A stretch of DNA of 9,913 nt. It comes from Rhodospirillales bacterium. GTDB lineage: Bacteria > Pseudomonadota > Alphaproteobacteria > UBA9219. Under the pieces are notes generated by a model. That model was not told the origin of the DNA. It ran no database searches and saw nothing but the letters and a program-made list of their open reading frames with translations. The position numbers were made by a program, and so were the translations under genes. Position 1 is the first letter of the stretch, and every line of letters starts with the position of its first letter. Location of the stretch: assembly GCA_015654915.1 (NCBI GenBank), contig JAATFY010000245.1:1-9913 (forward strand). The letters are read 5' to 3'. Below, in pieces: positions 6,122 through 9,913 of this stretch.

Positions 6122-6151
6122 GATATAGGCGGAATTATCCGCGCGTGTAAA
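6122..6151 (-). promoter_or_regulatory. Candidate sigma-70-type promoter for nrtR
   Basis: On the minus strand TTTACA (6146-6151), an 18-base spacer, then TATATC (6122-6127) makes a fair -35/-10 pair 33 bases upstream of the nrtR ATG. The spacer contains a dyad GCGGA-ATTA-TCCGC (6129-6142) that could be an operator. A second imperfect dyad, centred on ATCCGGAT (6154-6161), overlaps the kinase stop codon. If real, nrtR has its own promoter despite the short gap after the kinase gene. Confidence 0.4.
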
Positions 6152-6160
6152 TCATCCGGA

Positions 6161-7870
6161 TTATTGGGCCGGTTTTCCCATCACCTCGCGGACTTTGCGG
6201 GCCAGGTCGCTCTTGCGATAAGGTTTGCTCAGCAATTCGAGCCGGACGCCGGGCATGACTTCCTGCTTGTCTTCCATGACCGCGCCCGGGAATCCCGAGG
6301 TCAGCAGAATCGGCAAGCCGGACCGTTGTTCCAGCGCATAACGCGCCACGTCGAACCCCGAAAGTTCGCCCGGCATGACCACATCCGAAAAAAGCATGTC
6401 AAAGGGCGTTTTGTTGTTGATGATCTCCACCGCCTCCTGCCCGTTCACCGCTTCCAGCGTCTCGTAGCCCAGATCGCGCAACTGCTTGACCGTCATGCGG
6501 CGCACTTCGAGATTATCCTCGACCACCAGGATGGTTTCGTTGCCGCCACCGGATTTTGTTTCCGGCTTGATGTCGGCCTTTTTCCCGTCGCCTTCGTAAC
6601 GCGGCAGGTAAAGCTTGATCGAGGTGCCGTGATTGACCTCGCTGTAAATCTTGATATGGCCGCTGGACTGTTTGATGAAGCCATATACCATGGCGAGGCC
6701 GAGGCCGGTGCCCTTGCCGATTTCCTTGGTGGTAAAAAACGGCTCGAACACACGCGCCAGAATTTCGGCGTCCATGCCAGCGCCGGTGTCGGTCACATCG
6801 ATGCAGGCGTAGGAACCGGGCGTAACCTCGAGATTCTGGCTGGCGTAATCCTCGTCCAGAACGATGTTCCGGGTGCTGAAAATAAGATGCCCGCCCTTGG
6901 GCATGGCGTCGCGCGCATTAATCGCCATGTTGGTGAGGGCGGATTCCAGCTGTACCGGATCGACCCGCGTCGGCCATACGTCCTGATCGAGACGCATGAT
7001 AAGCTCGACCGGTTCGCCAAGGACGCGCTGCAGCAACTTGGCCAGCTTGGTGACGTGCTCATTAACGTCTATAACCACGGGGTTGAGCGGTTGCTGGCGC
7101 GAAAAGGCGAGCAGCGAGCGGACCAACTCAGTCCCGCGCATGACGGCGTTAATGGCAGAGGTGCGATATTCTTCCACCTCGCGCGTCACTTTGTCTTCCA
7201 TCATGTCGAGGTTGGCGATGACGATGTCGAGCAGATTATTGAAATCGTGCGCCATGCCGCCGGTCAGCTGGCCGAGCGCCTCCATTTTCTGCGCCTGCCA
7301 CAATTCCTGTTCCAGCCGCAGGCGCTCGGCTTCGATTTTCCGGTTTTTCTCCTGGATTTCCTGGGCGCGCAGGTAGATTTCCGTATCCATGCGCGGGTCA
7401 AGTTCGCGGCCCGCCGCCATATCGTCGGCGGCTTTTTGCTGCTTCAGCCGGACAAATTCGGTGACATCCTCGACGCGGTGAATGATGTAAAGAACCTGGC
7501 CATCGCCACCGAGAACGGGCGCATTGACGGGGCTCCAGTAGCGTTCCTCGAAGCCGTTGCCTTCGGCATCCGGTTTACGAATATCGTATTTCTGAACCGC
7601 CATGGTGTCGGCAGTTTTCTTTTGCAAAACACGCGCGAGCGACAGGCGTAAATTATGTGTGCCGGTCGCCGCGGGATCGTCGGGATTGTCGGGGAAAACA
7701 TCGAAGAGATTGCGGCCGATAATGTCGCCGCGCTTTGTTTTGGTCGCGCGCAAATAGGCGTCACTGACGGCGACCATGGTGAAATCGGGTTTGAGCACGA
7801 GATAGAGAACGGGCGCCGACTCGAAAAGAGTCTGAAAATCCGGCGTCTGGTTCGAAGATCCGTTGGGCAT
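6161..7870 (-). CDS. Soluble PAS hybrid histidine kinase with C-terminal receiver
   Basis: This is a sensor kinase that autophosphorylates on histidine and can pass phosphate to its own receiver. No membrane segment or signal peptide is seen, so it should be cytoplasmic. Residues about 10-140 form a PAS domain (from FESAPVLYLVLKPDF; EERYWSPVNAPVL; HRVEDVTEFV). Residues 165-200 are a coiled-coil linker. The H-box is GGMAHDFNNLL with His208. The ATPase domain shows the N-box NMAINARDAMPKGG (314-327), DTGAGM (361-366) and FEPFFTTKEIGKGTGLGLAM (375-394). Residues 446-569 are a receiver with Glu451/Asp452, phosphoacceptor Asp496 (FSDVVMP), Thr524 and Lys549. The order resembles CckA's catalytic half. 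No phosphotransfer protein or separate response regulator is adjacent, so partner and signal are unknown. GGAG lies nine bases before the ATG. Confidence 0.93.
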   Translation of the reverse strand: MPNGSSNQTPDFQTLFESAPVLYLVLKPDFTMVAVSDAYLRATKTKRGDIIGRNLFDVFPDNPDDPAATGTHNLRLSLARVLQKKTADTMAVQKYDIRKPDAEGNGFEERYWSPVNAPVLGGDGQVLYIIHRVEDVTEFVRLKQQKAADDMAAGRELDPRMDTEIYLRAQEIQEKNRKIEAERLRLEQELWQAQKMEALGQLTGGMAHDFNNLLDIVIANLDMMEDKVTREVEEYRTSAINAVMRGTELVRSLLAFSRQQPLNPVVIDVNEHVTKLAKLLQRVLGEPVELIMRLDQDVWPTRVDPVQLESALTNMAINARDAMPKGGHLIFSTRNIVLDEDYASQNLEVTPGSYACIDVTDTGAGMDAEILARVFEPFFTTKEIGKGTGLGLAMVYGFIKQSSGHIKIYSEVNHGTSIKLYLPRYEGDGKKADIKPETKSGGGNETILVVEDNLEVRRMTVKQLRDLGYETLEAVNGQEAVEIINNKTPFDMLFSDVVMPGELSGFDVARYALEQRSGLPILLTSGFPGAVMEDKQEVMPGVRLELLSKPYRKSDLARKVREVMGKPAQ

Positions 7871-7899
7871 GAGTCACCGCTCCGAATATGCGTTTAAAC

Positions 7900-7927
7900 G
7901 ATATAAAACGGCTCCATAAATAGACAA
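7900..7927 (-). promoter_or_regulatory. Candidate promoter for the hybrid kinase gene
   Basis: On the minus strand TTGTCT (7922-7927), 16 bases, and TATATC (7900-7905) form a possible promoter 29 bases upstream of the kinase ATG. A perfect 10-bp palindrome, CGTTTAAACG (7891-7900), overlaps the last base of the -10 and covers the likely start site, a common operator position. The -10 equals the one proposed for nrtR. Both calls are by eye. Confidence 0.3.
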
Positions 7928-7944
7928 TTCCGGTTATCAAAATA

Positions 7945-7979
7945 TAAAATACCCCATACGGGCGAATGCCTTAGGGCAT
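7945..7979 (-). terminator. Weak terminator candidate after the lipoprotein gene
   Basis: The 140-bp gap between the kinase start and the lipoprotein stop holds two small dyads, ATGCC-TTAG-GGCAT (7966-7979) and CCC-ATAC-GGG (7953-7962). On the minus strand they are followed by a T-rich stretch, TATTTTATATTTT (about 7940-7952). The stems are short and the T-run is interrupted, so this is only a possible end for the lipoprotein transcript. Apart from this and the kinase promoter I see nothing in the gap. Confidence 0.25.
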
Positions 7980-8010
7980 ACCAACGTATATCCGGAAGAA
8001 TATTCGGCTG

Positions 8011-8337
8011 TTAATAGGCGTTTGAACCGCTGGAATTATCCGAGGAAGGCGGCGGCGCATAGCCGGACGAGGAGGAGGAAGACGACGAACCTGTCTTCGT
8101 GTTCTTGTCCATTTTGTCCAGAAGATAACCCGTACCCGCACCCACCGCCCCACCGATGACCGTGCCGCAGGGCACGCAACCGCCGGTCACAAGAACGCCG
8201 ACCGTCCCGATAGCGGCACCGGCAGCGCCGCCCGAAAGCACTTTTTGCTGCGTGTCGTCGAGATTGCTGCATGCCGTTAACGCCAGAACGCCCGCGGCGA
8301 TAAGCGCGGCCCGTGCGAAAGATGTGGTTCTGCCCAT
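8011..8337 (-). CDS. Small glycine-zipper lipoprotein of unknown function
   Basis: A 108-residue predicted lipoprotein. Residues 1-22 are a signal peptide (Arg3 and Arg9, then a hydrophobic run) ending in the lipobox LTAC with Cys23 as the lipidated residue. Position +2 is Ser, not Asp, so outer-membrane sorting is likely. Residues 36-72 are rich in Gly and Ala with regular GxxxG spacing in two halves (SGGAAGAAIGTVGVLVTGG and CGTVIGGAVGAGTGY), like glycine-zipper hairpins of envelope lipoproteins. A CVPC motif (54-57) lies between the halves. The tail has a run of eight serines (84-91) and a Pro/Ser/Asn-rich end, probably disordered. AAAGGA lies six bases before the ATG. It may be an envelope-stress or structural lipoprotein, but no specific role can be given. 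It is monocistronic by appearance. Confidence 0.82.
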   Translation of the reverse strand: MGRTTSFARAALIAAGVLALTACSNLDDTQQKVLSGGAAGAAIGTVGVLVTGGCVPCGTVIGGAVGAGTGYLLDKMDKNTKTGSSSSSSSSGYAPPPSSDNSSGSNAY

Positions 8338-8568
8338 GGTGTATCCTTTGATTCTCCGAACACGAAATTCCGTAATTATTTATATGGAATCAAAATATGA
8401 ATTTTTCGTGACTGGCGGGCAGAAAAGTCATTGAAAAACCTTTTTTCGCCCCAATATGAGGATCGCGTCGCAACGATGCCTCGACGAACAAGCCTCCTGC
8501 ATGCTATATCTTTACGTATACGGAATGTTTAATCGTCCCGCCCCCTTCCCCAACCCAAGGAGCCCCCC
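8338..8568. other. Divergent spacer between the lipoprotein and GST genes
   Basis: This 231-bp AT-richer spacer must hold the promoters of both flanking genes. For the GST, TCGACG (8481-8486), 18 bases, TATATC (8505-8510) is a weak candidate, followed by the palindrome CGTATACG (8515-8522). Nearer the lipoprotein gene an imperfect dyad, TTCCGTA (8368-8374), eight bases, TATGGAA (8383-8389), could be an operator. No convincing lipoprotein promoter and no small gene were found. Confidence 0.35.
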
Positions 8569-9189
8569 ATGTACAAACTTTATTTCGCCCCCGGCACCTG
8601 TTCCATGGCGGTTCATGTCGCGCTCAACGAATGCAACCAGCCGGTCACGCTCGAGAAAATCGATATCATGTCGGGTCAGGGCCGCTCGCCGGAATATCTG
8701 AAGATTAATCCGCGCGGCCAGGTACCGGTACTGGTCGACGGCGACCAGACCATCCGCGAAGGCGCCGCCATCCTCATCCATATTCTCGAAAAACATCAAA
8801 GCCCACTGCTGCCCCAAAGCGGCAAGGAACGCGACACCGCGCTCGAATGGCTGATGTTCTGCAATGCGACTCTGCATCCGGCCTATGCGCGCTGTTTCTT
8901 CCTCAAGAAAAACGGCGGCGACGATGCGCTGATGGGCACCGCCGTGGCGATGATCAACAAGCTGTGGGAAGAGGTCGAGCAGCGCCTCGAAAAATCGGCT
9001 TATCTGTGCGGCGATCAAATTACGATGGCCGATATTCTGATGACGGTGATCGCCAACTGGTCATCGAACATACCGAAACCGGTCCAGATCGGCCCGCGCA
9101 CCAAGAAATTGTTACAGACCGTTATCGCGCGTCCCGCCTACAAGAAGGCGCTGGACACCGAACAGGTCGAATATAAGGCCGCGGCCTAA
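8569..9189 (+). CDS. Glutathione S-transferase, beta-class-like
   Basis: A 206-residue, full-length cytosolic GST-type protein. Residues 1-77 form the thioredoxin-like domain: YFAPGTCSMAVHVALNE places Cys11 where bacterial beta-class enzymes have the conserved cysteine, GQVPVL (50-55) carries the cis-proline Pro53, and REGAAI (63-68) is the glutathione gamma-glutamyl binding turn (usually E-S/G-x-A-I). Residues 86-200 are the helical domain, with YLCGDQITMADILM (145-158) containing the N-capping Thr152-x-x-Asp155 motif. It probably conjugates glutathione to electrophiles or reduces mixed disulfides; the substrate cannot be read. AAGGAG is six bases before the ATG. Its TAA overlaps the TAG of the convergent hydrolase gene in CTAA (9186-9189). 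Alternative: one of the many GST-fold proteins with a non-detoxification role. Confidence 0.92.
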   Translation: MYKLYFAPGTCSMAVHVALNECNQPVTLEKIDIMSGQGRSPEYLKINPRGQVPVLVDGDQTIREGAAILIHILEKHQSPLLPQSGKERDTALEWLMFCNATLHPAYARCFFLKKNGGDDALMGTAVAMINKLWEEVEQRLEKSAYLCGDQITMADILMTVIANWSSNIPKPVQIGPRTKKLLQTVIARPAYKKALDTEQVEYKAAA

Positions 9190-9913
9190 AGAAATTCCCC
9201 GACCGTCCGCCAGAGCAGATCGAGGTCTTGCGGACGGCTGAGGCGATGGTCGCCATCCTTGACGAAGATCGCGCGCACATCGTCGTGCGCGATGTTCTCG
9301 ACAATACGCAAGGCATGCTGCCACGGCACATCCATGTCATGCAGACCTTGCAGAAGCCGTACCGGACATTTCACCGGAATAACTTTGCGCAAAAGAAGGT
9401 GCTGCCGCGCTTCCTCGATCAACCGCAAGGTGATCGGCGCGCGCTCATCCGGCGGCGCCATGTCTTCGTAGATAAAACCGTCGTGCTTCATTTGCGCGCG
9501 CTGGTCCGGCGACAACCGCATCCACATCAGATCTTCGGTAAAATCCGGCGCGGCGGCGACGCCGACCAGCGCCTTGATACGCTCCGGCATTTTTATCGCC
9601 AGCATCAGACCCAGCCAACCGCCCATCGATGAGCCAACTAGAATCTGCGGCCCTTCAGTCAGTTGGTCGAAAGCGGCGCAGGTATCATCAAACCACGCTC
9701 CGATAGTTCCCTGCTTGAAATCTCCCCCGGACCGGCCGTGGCCGCGATAGTCGAAGCGCAGGAAGCCGCAACCGGCCGCAGCGCAATGTTCGGCCAGAAA
9801 ACTTGCCTTGGTGCCGGTCATATCGGAAGCGAAGCCGCCGAGAAAAACCACGCCGGTTGACGTTTTCGCGCCATAGAGCCGTTGAGAAGCCAGCCGCCGA
9901 TCCGGTAAGGTAA
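9186..9913 (-). CDS. ABHD10-like alpha/beta hydrolase (N-terminus beyond window)
   Basis: A serine hydrolase whose minus-strand frame stays open to the right edge; about 242 codons are visible and the true start is outside. A GTG at 9851 is not the start, because the upstream codons encode a fitting lead-in (RRLASQRLYGAKTSTG) to the first strand. Counting from that GTG: FLGGFASDMTGTKA (3-16) is the oxyanion-region loop, DYRGHGRSGG (34-43) follows, GPQILVGSSMGGWL (67-80) holds the GxSxG nucleophile Ser75, LLQGLHDMDVPW (166-177) gives acid Asp172, and DGDHRLS (199-205) gives His202. The order and wording match the human ABHD10 family (thioesterase and acyl-glucuronide esterase). The bacterial substrate is unknown. 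It converges on the GST gene with overlapping stops. Confidence 0.9.
   Translation of the reverse strand, partial: TLPDRRLASQRLYGAKTSTGVVFLGGFASDMTGTKASFLAEHCAAAGCGFLRFDYRGHGRSGGDFKQGTIGAWFDDTCAAFDQLTEGPQILVGSSMGGWLGLMLAIKMPERIKALVGVAAAPDFTEDLMWMRLSPDQRAQMKHDGFIYEDMAPPDERAPITLRLIEEARQHLLLRKVIPVKCPVRLLQGLHDMDVPWQHALRIVENIAHDDVRAIFVKDGDHRLSRPQDLDLLWRTVGEFL

Noticed and set aside
6164..7651. A 495-codon open frame on the plus strand opposite the hybrid kinase
   Set aside because: It is antisense to a gene with continuous domain motifs, shows no recognisable motif itself, and long antisense frames are expected in GC-biased coding DNA.
8456..8701. Possible 81-residue plus-strand gene before the GST
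   Set aside because: It overlaps the GST start by over 130 bases in another frame and covers the GST ribosome site; the GST frame is clearly the real one.
9186..9851. Taking GTG 9851 as the start of the hydrolase
   Set aside because: The frame stays open to the window edge, and the codons upstream encode a plausible strand leading into the fold, so the true start is outside the window.

Overview
The window looks like chromosomal DNA of an alphaproteobacterium. The evidence is a GC-rich coding style, an alphaproteobacterial-type hybrid kinase with an HDFNN H-box and C-terminal receiver, a COG4111/NrtR-type regulator beside nadABC, and GC-rich hairpin repeats of the kind common between genes in that class. 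The order cannot be fixed from the sequence. There are no tRNA or rRNA genes, CRISPR arrays, transposases or phage genes. Most of it is cofactor metabolism. The least ordinary part is the control region in front of nadA.

Layout. Positions 1-731 (-) hold the N-terminal half of bioA, cut by the window edge. A 216-bp divergent spacer holds three hairpin repeats and a 12-bp palindrome. bioD follows at 948-1625 (+); its stop codon overlaps that of the convergent nadC. On the minus strand, nadA (4988-3990), nadB (3990-2485) and nadC (2482-1622) form a tightly packed cluster that makes nicotinate mononucleotide from aspartate. Upstream on the same strand lies an NrtR-like Nudix/winged-helix regulator (6089-5190). 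The 201-bp gap between it and nadA holds two similar GCTC-N5-GAGC dyads, a strong hairpin with a T-run that faces nadA, and a GAAA-loop hairpin. Together these suggest NAD-responsive control.

Upstream again on the minus strand are a soluble PAS hybrid histidine kinase (7870-6161) and a small glycine-zipper lipoprotein (8337-8011). On the plus strand is a beta-class-like glutathione S-transferase (8569-9189). It converges, again with overlapping stops, on an ABHD10-like serine hydrolase (9186 to beyond the right edge), whose N-terminus is outside the window.

Working together: BioA and BioD are consecutive steps of biotin synthesis and sit divergently. NadB, NadA and NadC are consecutive steps of de novo NAD synthesis, and the regulator is likely to respond to NAD status. 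I see no evidence that the kinase, lipoprotein, GST and hydrolase form one system.
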